A stretch of DNA of 54,229 nt from Brachyspira pilosicoli (lineage in GTDB: Bacteria > Spirochaetota > Brachyspiria > Brachyspirales > Brachyspiraceae): contig NZ_SAXY01000074.1 in assembly GCF_008016535.1 (NCBI RefSeq), positions 1 through 54,229 on the forward strand, given 5' to 3'. A program made the translations under genes and the position numbers. Shown piece by piece: positions 41,142 through 51,674 of this stretch (its first letter is position 1; each line of letters starts with the position of its first letter). The notes beneath the pieces are model-generated. The model was not told where the DNA came from and made no database searches. It worked only from the letters and a program-made list of their open reading frames with translations.

Positions 41142-41408
41142 TTAATCTTTTAAATTAGCTAAAAACTCTTCTATCTTTTTCAAAGCTTCCTCTTCATTTT
41201 CTCCATCACAATATACAGTTAAAACAGAACCTTTCTTTACACCAAGTGATAATACTTTTAAAAGCGATGATGCATTAACTTTCTTTCCTGCCTCATTTTC
41301 TATTTCTACTTTACAATTAGTTAAAGTTTTTATAAATGTAACAAATTCATTACCAGGTCTTGCATGAAGACCTGTTTCATTTTGTATAGTAACTTGTCCT
41401 TTAGTCAT
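41142..41408 (-). CDS. ptsH: Phosphocarrier protein HPr
   Basis: This 88-aa HPr has the active-site His15 in NETGLHARPG and the regulatory-serine region VNASSLLKVLSLGV. S48 aligns with Ser46 of Gram-positive HPr, so HPr-kinase control is possible. The residue after HARP is Gly rather than the usual Ala. Ribosome-binding site AGGAG. Confidence 0.95.
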   Translation of the reverse strand: MTKGQVTIQNETGLHARPGNEFVTFIKTLTNCKVEIENEAGKKVNASSLLKVLSLGVKKGSVLTVYCDGENEEEALKKIEEFLANLKD

Positions 41409-41439
41409 ATGAACTCCTTTTTTACATATTATATATTAA

Positions 41440-41467
41440 AGTATATCAGTTTTTTGTGTTTTGTCAA
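41440..41467 (-). promoter_or_regulatory. Promoter of ptsHI
   Basis: On the minus strand TTGACA (41467-41462), a 16-nt spacer and TATACT (41445-41440) lie about 32 bases upstream of the ptsH start. Confidence 0.7.
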
Positions 41468-41535
41468 ATAAGAAATATTTTAGTACAAAAAAATATAGAT
41501 TTTGTATTTAAAAGTTAAATACTATAACATAAAAA

Positions 41536-42324
41536 TTATTTTCTTCCATAATGCGTATCTATCATATTAAAATATATTCCCTGCAATACCAAGTATGGGT
41601 ATATTTTGCATTTTAATAGTTTTAAATTTGATATACCGCCTGTAAGAAATATTTTGCTTTTTATATTATATTTTTCTTTAATAGTTTTTTTAATTTCTGC
41701 AACACTATAATTGGCAGCACCTATTGTATTATAAATAGAGCCAGCTATTAATGCATCTTCAACATTATTATTAATAGGGTTAGGAAGACCTGTTATTTCT
41801 CCTATATTAAAATATGGCAGAGAAGTTTTTCTTGATAATGCAAAAGAACTAGTTTTAGTACCCGGCATAATCATACCACCTAAAAATACAAAATCTGAAA
41901 GCATAATACTTATTGTGGTAGCTGTACCCATATCTATAACAATAGAAGCATATTTATTTTCTTCATTGAAGCCTTCTAAGCATATTGAAGCGTAGGTTGA
42001 AAGAAGTCTATCTATACCAACGGAATCTTTTGGCTCATACATGTTACCTTTTAATTGTATATCTTTATGTGTAACTCTGTATACATCTTTTTTTAATATA
42101 TCTTGTACTGATGAAACAAACATATCATTTACTTTAAAAGATACACTGCTATAAAAAACTTTATCTATTTTTCCATCAAAATTCTTTTTTATCTCTCTTA
42201 AAGTTTTAAATAACCCCAAAGCATTATGCTCATTAGCATTAAAATATATAGGGTTATGGTTATCATCAAATATAGCTGATTTTATTCTAGTATTTCCAAT
42301 ATCTCCTATTAAATACATAATCAA
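41536..42324 (-). CDS. coaX: Type III pantothenate kinase
   Basis: This 262-aa ASKHA-fold kinase has the N-terminal phosphate loop LIGDIGNTRIKSAIFDD, then VGIDRLLSTYAS, VIDMGTATTISIM and FLGGMIMPG. It phosphorylates pantothenate in the first step of CoA synthesis and is the form used by many bacteria lacking CoaA. The start ATG overlaps the end of the CCA-adding enzyme gene by 4 bases (ATGA), so translation is coupled. Confidence 0.93.
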   Translation of the reverse strand: MIMYLIGDIGNTRIKSAIFDDNHNPIYFNANEHNALGLFKTLREIKKNFDGKIDKVFYSSVSFKVNDMFVSSVQDILKKDVYRVTHKDIQLKGNMYEPKDSVGIDRLLSTYASICLEGFNEENKYASIVIDMGTATTISIMLSDFVFLGGMIMPGTKTSSFALSRKTSLPYFNIGEITGLPNPINNNVEDALIAGSIYNTIGAANYSVAEIKKTIKEKYNIKSKIFLTGGISNLKLLKCKIYPYLVLQGIYFNMIDTHYGRK

Positions 42325-43715
42325 GCCTCATTATTAATATTATTGCTTTCTAGAAAATTTCTAGTTTTTTCTAATAAAATATCTTTTTCATTTAGGTCTG
42401 GTTCATCTAATATTAAATCTAAGAGATAATTAAGTATTTTGCCTATCATAGGTCCTTGCTTCAAATTGAACTCTCTAATCAAATCATTTCCATCAATTTT
42501 TAAATCTTTAACAGTGATAGCATTTTCTGCTTCTATAATTTTTTCTATTCTCGCTAAAAGTTTTGGTATCGCTTTACTTTCTTTATCTTTTCTATTACCG
42601 CTTCCAATTCTATCTGCTTCTCTTAATTTTAATAAAGGTTTAATGTTTTCAACACCAACAGCACGCATAAACCTTCTAACAGCTCCGTCAGTCCATTCAT
42701 CTTGATAATAAAACATATGCTGCCTTACTAAAAGAGTAACAAACTCTATTTCTGCATTAGAATATTTTAGTCTTTTCATTATTTTTTTAGCAACAGAAGA
42801 ACCTACAACCTCATGATTATAATAAACAGGATCGTCCTGCTTTGATACTTTCTTTTGAACCATAGGTTTAGCAATATCATGAAATAATGCTGCTAATCGT
42901 ACAAGTAAAGTTAATTGAGCATTTTCTAATGGTTCTACAGCTTGTATAGTATGAAGTATATGATAATAGACATCATATTTGTGAAACTTATTTTGATTAA
43001 CTCCAAAACCTTGCATTAATTCTGGCATTATTAAAGGAAGAATTCCTGTTTTTCTAAGAAGTTCTATTCCTCTAAAAGGGTTGTTTGAAAGAAGTATCCC
43101 ATTAAACTCTTCTCTTATTCTTTCAGCTGCAATAGATGCAAGCATGCCTGTAGAATGACATATAGCTTCAAATGTTTCTTTCTCTATTTCAAAGTTTAGT
43201 TTTGTAGCAAATCTAATAGCCCTCATTATTCTAAGACCATCTTCAGTAAATCTTTCATAAGGATTGCCCACAGAACGTACAATTTTTCTTTTTATATCTT
43301 TCATACCGTCAAACATATCTATCAATGTGCCATCTAATACATTATACGCCATAGCATTAATAGTTAAATCTCTTCTTGGCAAATCTTCTTCTATACTAGA
43401 AGCATATTCTACTTTATCTGGGTGTCTTCCATCGCTATAATTGCCATCGCTTCTGAAAGTAGTTATTTCTACATGCATATCTTCTATTATTACTAATACA
43501 GTTCCATGTTTTATACCTGTTGGAACGGTGTATTTAAACATTCTCTGCACGTCTTCTGGTTTTGCATCTGTGGTGATATCGTATTCATGAGGAGTTATAC
43601 CCATTATAGAGTCTCTAACAGCACCTCCTACTAAGAAGCATTTAAAACCTTCTATATGTAAAATTCTTGCTATTTCTTTTACTGCATGCGGTATGTTTGT
43701 AAATATTTTTTTCAC
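42321..43715 (-). CDS. tRNA nucleotidyltransferase/poly(A) polymerase family (CCA-adding) with HD domain
   Basis: This 464-aa class II enzyme has the head motif FLVGGAVRDSIMGITPHEYDITTDA, followed by DLPRRDLTINAMAYN and RFTEDGLRIMRAIRFATKL. An HD domain is present (LAALFHDIAKP near residue 275). It adds or repairs the 3' CCA of tRNA. The first of the two metal-binding acidic residues reads Glu (HEYD) rather than the common Asp (DxD), a conservative change. Gene symbol withheld because CCA and poly(A) activities are hard to separate by sequence. Confidence 0.88.
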   Translation of the reverse strand: MKKIFTNIPHAVKEIARILHIEGFKCFLVGGAVRDSIMGITPHEYDITTDAKPEDVQRMFKYTVPTGIKHGTVLVIIEDMHVEITTFRSDGNYSDGRHPDKVEYASSIEEDLPRRDLTINAMAYNVLDGTLIDMFDGMKDIKRKIVRSVGNPYERFTEDGLRIMRAIRFATKLNFEIEKETFEAICHSTGMLASIAAERIREEFNGILLSNNPFRGIELLRKTGILPLIMPELMQGFGVNQNKFHKYDVYYHILHTIQAVEPLENAQLTLLVRLAALFHDIAKPMVQKKVSKQDDPVYYNHEVVGSSVAKKIMKRLKYSNAEIEFVTLLVRQHMFYYQDEWTDGAVRRFMRAVGVENIKPLLKLREADRIGSGNRKDKESKAIPKLLARIEKIIEAENAITVKDLKIDGNDLIREFNLKQGPMIGKILNYLLDLILDEPDLNEKDILLEKTRNFLESNNINNEA

Positions 43716-43853
43716 TAATTGCTATCCAACTTTTTTACTTTTTATTATTTAAATAGTATATACAATTTTTATCTTATTACAACTTTATAAACTAATAAAA
43801 CGAAATCATTATATTGATAAAATAATAAAAGTCAAATATATATCAATAAAAAA

Positions 43854-44216
43854 TTATTTTTTAATTTCAATGTTTCTAGTAGCAACTATATTAACACCAG
43901 CAGCATTTTGTACAACAATATCTCCTATATGAATAGGTGCTTGAACTTCTACAGTTTTTAAAGCCTCTAAACATTCATTAATTCTTGATTTTTCTATAGG
44001 CTCTTTAGTTTTTACAGGAAGCATTTTTAATTTTCCATTTTTTACTTTCACTATAGAAGTAACCATTCTTACAGGACGAACAACTTCATTTCTTGCATAA
44101 GTATCGCCTCTTTTGCAAGTGTTTCCGCTTACATTTAAAACATTACTGCCTTCTAATTCTACAGACAAACCACAGCCCATAGGGCAGCATATACAAGTTA
44201 ATTCTTTTTTTTCCAT
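43854..44216 (-). CDS. DUF1667 protein of the glycerol-oxidation operon
   Basis: This 120-aa protein starts with the cysteine motif LTCICCPMGCGLSVE, then GNTCKRGDTYARNE and RPVRMVTSIVKVKNG, which define DUF1667. The four N-terminal-half cysteines probably hold an iron-sulfur cluster or zinc. It is typically encoded with two FAD oxidoreductases of the glycerol-3-phosphate operon, as here, and is a probable small subunit of that complex. Last gene of the operon. Confidence 0.88.
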   Translation of the reverse strand: MEKKELTCICCPMGCGLSVELEGSNVLNVSGNTCKRGDTYARNEVVRPVRMVTSIVKVKNGKLKMLPVKTKEPIEKSRINECLEALKTVEVQAPIHIGDIVVQNAAGVNIVATRNIEIKK

Positions 44217-44259
44217 ATTTATTACTTCCTTATATTCTTTGTTTTTTAATTATATTGAG

Positions 44260-45132
44260 TTAATTAAATAAACTCAAATCAGCCATCATATTTTTTAGCA
44301 TTATCTCAACTCTTGGCATATGTTCTGCTATAGTAAAGCCGACAATTTCCTTTTCTCTTGAAATATCATTTATTATTTTCACTGCTTCGTTTATCTTCAT
44401 TCCATTAGGAGAAACGCCTACTGCAGCTATTATCTCATTAGGCTCAAGCACATCCAAATCAAAATGTATTAAAACTTTAGAGGTATTTGTTTTTTTAAGC
44501 CATTCTATTACAATTTCACTTGATGAAGAAGTGTCTTCAGGAGCAAAATGAGATATCCCGTATTCTTCTTGGCGTTTTTTTATCTCATCTCTTTCCCAAT
44601 CTCTAAGCCCTACAAATAATATTTTATCAGCTGAAATTCTGCTTGGAAGTATAGAGCTTATATATTCATCAGCATTACCCATACAAGCACTAACAGCCAT
44701 AGCATGATATCCAGCATAAGTATTATCTTTTGGCAAAGTGATATCAGGATGAGCATCTATCCAAATTAAAGCGATATCATTATTATACTTTTTGTTTAGA
44801 TATGTGAAAGGCACTACACTTACAGAACATTCACCTCCAAAAGTTATTATTTTATCAGGATTATTTTTATTTAAAATATCCAATGCGTTTTTAGTTTGAG
44901 ATACTATAAAATCATAATCCATAATGCCGTTTTTTATCTCTCTTTTTTCTATATCTAAAGAAACAGGAACTTCTATACTTTCATGGTTATTATTTTTTGG
45001 TGCAAGAATGCTAAGCAGTTTTGCACCAATATAATAACCTCTTGAAGAATCTTCAGCTTTTAGTTCAGGTATCCAATGAGAAATAATTCCGCCCTGCCAC
45101 TGCGGATAAATTAATCTTATAGTTTTACTCAT
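44260..45132 (-). CDS. Arginase/agmatinase-family protein inside the glp operon
   Basis: This 290-aa ureohydrolase-fold protein has metal sites DAHPD (D126, H128, D130) and HFDLDVLEP (D225, D227). The first motif, normally GGDHS, reads GGECS (99-103), so the His metal ligand is replaced by Cys102. Other arginase-family proteins with Cys at this place exist, but the substrate (arginine, agmatine, guanidino compound or none) cannot be assigned. It sits between a FAD oxidoreductase gene and the DUF1667 gene that usually adjoin. Confidence 0.82.
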   Translation of the reverse strand: MSKTIRLIYPQWQGGIISHWIPELKAEDSSRGYYIGAKLLSILAPKNNNHESIEVPVSLDIEKREIKNGIMDYDFIVSQTKNALDILNKNNPDKIITFGGECSVSVVPFTYLNKKYNNDIALIWIDAHPDITLPKDNTYAGYHAMAVSACMGNADEYISSILPSRISADKILFVGLRDWERDEIKKRQEEYGISHFAPEDTSSSSEIVIEWLKKTNTSKVLIHFDLDVLEPNEIIAAVGVSPNGMKINEAVKIINDISREKEIVGFTIAEHMPRVEIMLKNMMADLSLFN

Positions 45133-45201
45133 ATATAAATAACCTCTTTTTGATATTTTTAATGCTTTTATTATATATCATAAAAATTGTTATTTAAAAT
45201 T

Positions 45202-46476
45202 TTAATTGTCTTCTATTTTAAACTCAATATTTTTTAAGCCTTCTTTTGAAAGCATTGCTTTATCAAGTTTTACAGTCTCCATTTCTCCCGGAGCAAATAT
45301 TAAATGCTTTTTATGCATTACTCTTTCACCATCAAAATAGACATTCAAGAATTTATTTTGAAATATATTGCTTACTCTAAATCTCACCATCACATGATCA
45401 TCTACATTGTCAGTATTAATCATAGAAGGAACAGTGTATCTAACACCATTAGAACCTTTTAATAAAATAGAGTTTTTATCATCTCTTCTTTTGTTTTTAA
45501 GAACATAAGAAGCAGCACTATTACCTGCAGTTTCAGCCTCTTCAGATACAAAGTCTACTAAGTCGTGAACATGAAGTACATTGCCGCAAGAGAATACTCC
45601 GTCAATATTAGTTTCCAAGCTTTCATTAACTATAGCCCCAGAAGTAATAGGATTAATCTCAACACCAATCTCTTTTGAAAGCTCATTTTCAGGTATAAGC
45701 CCAACAGATAAAAGCAAAGTATCGCAGGAATAATATTCTTCAGTACCTTTAATAGGCTTCATATTCTCATCAACTTTAGCTATTGTAACACCCTCAAGTC
45801 TTTCTTTTCCTTTAATGTCAATAACTGTATGACTTAGCTTAAGAGGTATACCAAAATCGTCCAAACATTGAACAATATTTCTTTTAAGACCTCCGGAGAA
45901 AGGAAGTATTTCAGCTACTACTTTTACTTTAGCTCCCTCAAAAGTCATTCTCCTAGCCATAATAAGCCCTATATCACCAGAACCAAGTATAACAACTTCT
46001 TTACCAGGCATATATCCTTCAATATTAACTAAATGCTGAGCAGCACCGGCAGAAAATATTCCCGCAGGTCTAAATCCTGGTATATTTAAAGCCCCTCTTG
46101 AACGCTCACGACAACCCATAGCAAGTATTACAGCTTTGGCATTGATTTGAATAACACCCTCTTCTTTATTTATATAAGTAATTGTTTTTGTTTTATCGTC
46201 GTTAAGAACAATATCCAAAACCATAGTATTAAGTTTATAATTGATATTTAAATTATAAACTTTTTCTATAAACCTATAAGCATATTCAGGTCCTGTAAGC
46301 TCCTCACCAAATCTATGAAGCCCAAAACCATTGTGTATGCATTGATTTAGTATGCCTCCAAGCACATTGTCACGCTCTAACATAAGCAAATTATCTATTC
46401 CATTTTCTTTAGCAGAAATGGCAGCAGCAAGTCCAGCAGGACCGCCTCCTATAACAACAACATCATAAGATTGCAT
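45202..46476 (-). CDS. FAD-dependent oxidoreductase of the glycerol-3-phosphate operon
   Basis: This 424-aa pyridine-nucleotide-disulfide-type flavoprotein has the FAD-binding GGGPAGLAAAISA (residues 10-22), a central NAD-binding GSGDIGLIMARR, and the C-terminal FSCGNVLHVHDLVDFV. The last ~80 residues are an extra beta domain. In the common triad with a GlpA-like protein and DUF1667 it is thought to pass electrons from glycerol-3-phosphate oxidation to NAD or another acceptor. It follows the GlpA-like gene after a 160-base gap with a hairpin. Confidence 0.87.
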   Translation of the reverse strand: MQSYDVVVIGGGPAGLAAAISAKENGIDNLLMLERDNVLGGILNQCIHNGFGLHRFGEELTGPEYAYRFIEKVYNLNINYKLNTMVLDIVLNDDKTKTITYINKEEGVIQINAKAVILAMGCRERSRGALNIPGFRPAGIFSAGAAQHLVNIEGYMPGKEVVILGSGDIGLIMARRMTFEGAKVKVVAEILPFSGGLKRNIVQCLDDFGIPLKLSHTVIDIKGKERLEGVTIAKVDENMKPIKGTEEYYSCDTLLLSVGLIPENELSKEIGVEINPITSGAIVNESLETNIDGVFSCGNVLHVHDLVDFVSEEAETAGNSAASYVLKNKRRDDKNSILLKGSNGVRYTVPSMINTDNVDDHVMVRFRVSNIFQNKFLNVYFDGERVMHKKHLIFAPGEMETVKLDKAMLSKEGLKNIEFKIEDN

Positions 46477-46533
46477 TTTTTACCTCGTTTATTTTTATAT
46501 ACTAAAAATTTTCAAGTTTGATAATTTTTTGTT

Positions 46534-46559
46534 GTTCTTTTTCCCGCAGCAAAAAGAAC
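46534..46559. other. Hairpin in the gap between the two glp oxidoreductase genes
   Basis: GTTCTTTTT (46534-46542) and AAAAAGAAC (46551-46559) form a perfect 9-bp stem with the loop CCCGCAGC. It is followed on neither strand by a clear terminator T-run. The GC-rich loop stands out against AT-rich surroundings; it may be a dispersed genomic repeat or an mRNA-processing site. Confidence 0.6.
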
Positions 46560-46640
46560 CAAAAAGTGCAAGTATAAAATTAGTACCAAACCGCAGTAGT
46601 TTTTTTATATATAAAAATATTTTATATAAAATACTAATTA

Positions 46641-48080
46641 TTAAAAACTTTCCTTATCATAACCAATAACTATTTCAGAACCCTTACCGCATTTTGTAAT
46701 AGTTATAGGTGAAACATTAAGCTCCCTAGCCAAAATCTCTATTATCTTAGGAGAGCAGAAACCGCCCTGACATCTTCCAAGCCCAGCACGTACACGCCTT
46801 TTTACTCCGTCAATAGATTTAGCTCCTATAGGGCTTTTTATAGCCTCTACTATTTCTCCCTCTGTAACCTTCTCGCATCTGCAAATAATATGCCCGTATA
46901 AAGGATTTTCTTTTATAAGTTTGTTTTTCTCTTCATTAGAAAGTGCATTAAAATGAGTAATTCCTTTTCTCTTTTCTATAAAGTTTTCTTTCTTCTCGAA
47001 ATTTCCTTTTTTGCTTACTATATCAGCAACCATAACTCCTACAGCAGGAGAAGAAACAAGTCCAGGAGATTCTATACCAGCACAGTCAAAAAATCCCTCG
47101 CAGTCTTCAAGTTCTTTTATAATAAACTCATGATTATCTTCATGAGGACGAAGCCCGCAGAAAGAAGTAATAACTTTATTGTAAGGAATATTTTTCACTG
47201 TCATTTTGGATTTTTCTATAATCTGAGCAAGTCCGTCAGCAGTAGTGTTTAACCCTTCTTTGTCTTCTATATCAATAGCAGTAGGTCCAAGCATTATATT
47301 TCCATGAGCTGTTGGAGTAACTAAAATACCTTTTCCTAATTTTGTAGGCAAAGCAAATATTGTAGAAGTAACAAGATTATTAACTTCTTTGTCTAACAAA
47401 ATATAATCACCTCTTCTAGGCGTTATATGTATTTTATTTTTACTCATCATGTTATGAAACTTATCAGCATAAACTCCAGTAGCATTTACAACATACTTTG
47501 TTTTTATAATGCCATTATTAGTCTCTGCTTCAAAAGTGCTGTCAGGGAGTTTTTTAATGTTGATTACTTCTGTATTAAATTTAAACTCCGCTCCATTAGC
47601 ATGAGCATTTTCAGCATAAGCAATATTTAAAATGAAAGGATCAACTATACCCCCAGTAGGAGCATACAAAGCAGCACATACATTATCATTTAAGTTAGGC
47701 TCTCTTTTATGAACTTCCTCTCTGTTTAATATTTGAAGCCCCTCAACTCCATTTTTTATTCCTCTTTCGTATATTACTTTTAAATTAGGAATATCCTCTT
47801 CATTAGTGCAAACTACCAAAGAACCATTTTGTCTAAAAGGCACATCAAGGTCTTCTGCTATTTTTGGCATCATTTTATTACCTAATACATTTAATTTAGC
47901 CATAAGTGAACCATTAGTAGCATCAAACCCCGCATGTACTATTCCGCTATTAGATTTTGAAGTACCTGAGCAAACATCTTCGCCTCTTTCAACAACACAT
48001 ATATTAGCTTTGTATCTTGACAATTCTCTTGCTGAAGAAGTTCCTGAAACCCCTGCTCCTATAATCAATATATCATACAT
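46641..48080 (-). CDS. GlpA-like glycerol-3-phosphate dehydrogenase with BFD-like [2Fe-2S] domain
   Basis: This 479-aa FAD enzyme of the DAO fold has IIGAGVSGTSSARELSRY at the N-terminus and SGIVHAGFD. A C-terminal BFD-like domain carries four cysteines in HIICRCEKVTEGEI and GRCQGGFC. It oxidises glycerol-3-phosphate to dihydroxyacetone phosphate. The frame is open 10 codons further, but ATG 48080 has GAGGAAA at good distance and gives the family N-terminus. It stands between glpK and the second oxidoreductase. Confidence 0.9.
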   Translation of the reverse strand: MYDILIIGAGVSGTSSARELSRYKANICVVERGEDVCSGTSKSNSGIVHAGFDATNGSLMAKLNVLGNKMMPKIAEDLDVPFRQNGSLVVCTNEEDIPNLKVIYERGIKNGVEGLQILNREEVHKREPNLNDNVCAALYAPTGGIVDPFILNIAYAENAHANGAEFKFNTEVINIKKLPDSTFEAETNNGIIKTKYVVNATGVYADKFHNMMSKNKIHITPRRGDYILLDKEVNNLVTSTIFALPTKLGKGILVTPTAHGNIMLGPTAIDIEDKEGLNTTADGLAQIIEKSKMTVKNIPYNKVITSFCGLRPHEDNHEFIIKELEDCEGFFDCAGIESPGLVSSPAVGVMVADIVSKKGNFEKKENFIEKRKGITHFNALSNEEKNKLIKENPLYGHIICRCEKVTEGEIVEAIKSPIGAKSIDGVKRRVRAGLGRCQGGFCSPKIIEILARELNVSPITITKCGKGSEIVIGYDKESF

Positions 48081-48254
48081 ATATATATTTCCTCTAAATT
48101 TTTTATACAATAAAACTTTAAACTCTTTAGAATCAATAAAACAATTTTTTAATAAAATTGTCTATTATAAAATTAATTTCAAAAAAACAAGAATATAATA
48201 TGCATATTAATATCTTACATAAATAAAATATCAATATGCATAATTAATGACAAA

Positions 48255-49763
<1,509 letters not shown>

Positions 49764-50507
49764 TTATTGTTTTTTAGAAAATATATTTCCTATTGTAACA
49801 TCATATACAATAGCTCCAAAAATTCCCCCAATTATAGGTCCTATTACAGGAACTATCCAAACATTACTTCCGTCTGTAAGTCCATTGTTTTTAAAACCTG
49901 CAACAACTGCAAAAAGTCTAGGTCCTAAATCACGAGCAGGATTAATAGCATAACCATGCATAAATCCAAATGACATACCTATAGCTACTATTATAAGCCC
50001 AACTATTATAGGTCCTAAATTAGCACCGGCAGGTGTATTGTTGGCATCACCTGTAGCAAGTATTAAAAATACTAAAAGAAATGTACCTACAACTTGGTCT
50101 ATGAATCCATATAAAAATCCTGGAACTGCTGGAAAAGTGGCAAAAACCCCTGCAGTATTTTCAAAATTAGGATCAACCTCTATCCATTTACCATAATAAA
50201 CAGCAAATACTATAGCAGCACCGATAAAGAACCCTATCATTTGTGCCACTATATAATACCAAACTTTAGACCATTGAAATCTTCCTGTAACGGCTAATGC
50301 TAAAGTAACAGCAGGATTTAAATGTGCTCCGCTTATTTTACCAGAAGCATATATACCAAATGTAACGGCAAGCCCCCAAGCAATATGTATGTTTATAGGA
50401 GCACCATTGCTGCCTACAACTACAGATGCTACAACTCCGCATCCAAATAACGCTATAAACATAGAGCCAATTATTTCTGCTAAAAATTCTGATTTTTTAC
50501 TATACAT
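49764..50507 (-). CDS. glpF: Glycerol uptake facilitator (aquaglyceroporin)
   Basis: This 247-aa MIP-family channel has six membrane segments and two NPA half-helices: HLNPAVTLAL and YAINPARDLGPR. The Asp after the second NPAR is typical of glycerol-conducting GlpF. It mediates passive glycerol entry for GlpK. The open frame starts 5 codons earlier (ATG 50522), but GGGGGT is correctly spaced for ATG 50507 and the family N-terminus begins there. It follows the rubrerythrin gene by 43 bases without an evident terminator. Confidence 0.94.
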   Translation of the reverse strand: MYSKKSEFLAEIIGSMFIALFGCGVVASVVVGSNGAPINIHIAWGLAVTFGIYASGKISGAHLNPAVTLALAVTGRFQWSKVWYYIVAQMIGFFIGAAIVFAVYYGKWIEVDPNFENTAGVFATFPAVPGFLYGFIDQVVGTFLLVFLILATGDANNTPAGANLGPIIVGLIIVAIGMSFGFMHGYAINPARDLGPRLFAVVAGFKNNGLTDGSNVWIVPVIGPIIGGIFGAIVYDVTIGNIFSKKQ

Positions 50508-50550
50508 AATTATAACCCCCATAAATTTTTAATTTATAATAATTAATTAT

Positions 50551-51050
50551 TTAGTTTATTCCTCCAACTCTATATTGTTCGCATACAGGACATCTTTTTG
50601 GTGCTTTAGCCTCTGTATGTATATATCCGCATTTTTGACATTGCCATTTTGCTGTTTCATTACTTTTTTCACCTAAAAAGCCTTCAAACATATTTTTATG
50701 TCCTTCTTCTATTTTTGCTACATGTTCAAAAAGTATAGCTATGTCATTAAATCCTTCTTCTTTGGCTGTTTTAGCAAAGTTTAAATACATTTCTTCAGAT
50801 TCATAAGTCTCTCCTGCAATTGCATCTTTTAAATTCTCTTCTTTAGATAAAATTCCATGATAATGCTCAAACCATAACTTTCCATGTTCCTGCTCATTTC
50901 TTGATGCTTTCTCAAAAGCTAATGCCAAGCTTTCCATTCCCTCTTCTCTTGCTTTTTCAGCGTAATATATATATATTTGCACCTTGCCATCGCCTCGCCA
51001 ATAAAGGCTGTCTTTAAATTTTCACTAGTTTTTGAGTTTTTTAAATCCAT
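50551..51050 (-). pseudogene. Rubrerythrin, frameshifted at a TA-repeat
   Basis: An ATG at 51050 with GGGGGG upstream starts MDLKNSKTSENLKTAFIGEAMARCKYIY. It then runs out of frame at a TATATATATA tract (about 50966-50976) and stops after LR. The remainder (IYYAEKAREEGMES..., EEGHKNMFEGFLGE, then the rubredoxin domain CQKCGYIH and CPVCEQY) is intact in the second frame to 50551. Removing one TA unit restores CKYIYYAEKA exactly, the canonical rubrerythrin. Rubrerythrins reduce peroxide with a di-iron site and protect anaerobes. The break removes the first iron-ligand Glu (IGEA) from the main frame, so this allele should be inactive unless frame is restored. Confidence 0.85.
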
Positions 51051-51090
51051 GTTATTACCCCCCTAAAATATTAATGTTTTACAATTACAT

Positions 51091-51118
51091 AGTATAGAAA
51101 TTTTATTACTGAAATCAA
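51091..51118 (-). promoter_or_regulatory. Candidate promoter of the rubrerythrin gene
   Basis: On the minus strand TTGATT (51118-51113), a 16-nt spacer and TATACT (51096-51091) lie about 40 bases before the ATG. With no terminator before glpF, the glycerol operon could also be read from here. Confidence 0.5.
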
Positions 51119-51364
51119 TATTTATATGTAAAAAAATATTTTTTTATTGATTTTTATTTACAAAAAAATTTGAAAAATAGCGGCAGTTAAATAGAAATAT
51201 ACCTAAGGATGGTATGGTTTATTGAAACAAAATTTATGCGAAATTTAATTAAAAATTATACTAAAAATACATTTGATATTATTATAATGTTAAATATACA
51301 TATACATAGTATGTCTATAACAGTAAAATAATTTAAAAATAGAAATTATACATTTTATACATTT
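51119..51364. other. AT-rich intergenic stretch without a gene
   Basis: I see no open frame with a ribosome-binding site and no strong stem-loop. The stretch separates the rubrerythrin promoter from the end of the 47-aa cysteine-rich membrane protein gene. Confidence 0.5.
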
Positions 51365-51508
51365 TTAACTTTTCCTCTTCTTGCAGCAGCATTCTTTGGA
51401 TTCTCCTGAGCAGCCGCATTCTTTCTTTAATACTTTCTTCCTTAATGAAAAAAACATTATTATTATCGCTAATAGTATTATTATCGGTATTGCTATTATA
51501 TCTATCAT
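51365..51508 (-). CDS. FeoB-associated-type Cys-rich small membrane protein
   Basis: This 47-aa protein has one N-terminal membrane helix (IDIIAIPIIILLAIIIMFF), a basic stretch (LRKKVLKKE) and a cysteine-rich tail CGCSGESKECCCKKRKS. It matches the layout of FeoB-associated Cys-rich membrane proteins linked to ferrous-iron uptake. The transcript has AAGGAG 11 bases before the ATG. No feoA/feoB gene is in view, so the link to iron is by family only. Confidence 0.75.
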   Translation of the reverse strand: MIDIIAIPIIILLAIIIMFFSLRKKVLKKECGCSGESKECCCKKRKS

Positions 51509-51674
51509 TATTTAAATATCTCCTTATATTTTGTTAGTATATTCTAACAAAATATCGAAACTTGTCAACCTACGTTTTATAATAAATTTTAGAATATTTA
51601 TATTAAATAAACATTTTACTATTTTTAAAATTAGTAGTATAATTAATATAAATTTTTATTTAAGGATTTTGATT

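Noticed and set aside
51531-51674. Forty-eight-codon N-terminal extension of serS
   Set aside because: The sequence is hydrophobic AT-rich translation without conservation to SerRS; ATG 51675 has AAGGA and the canonical start.
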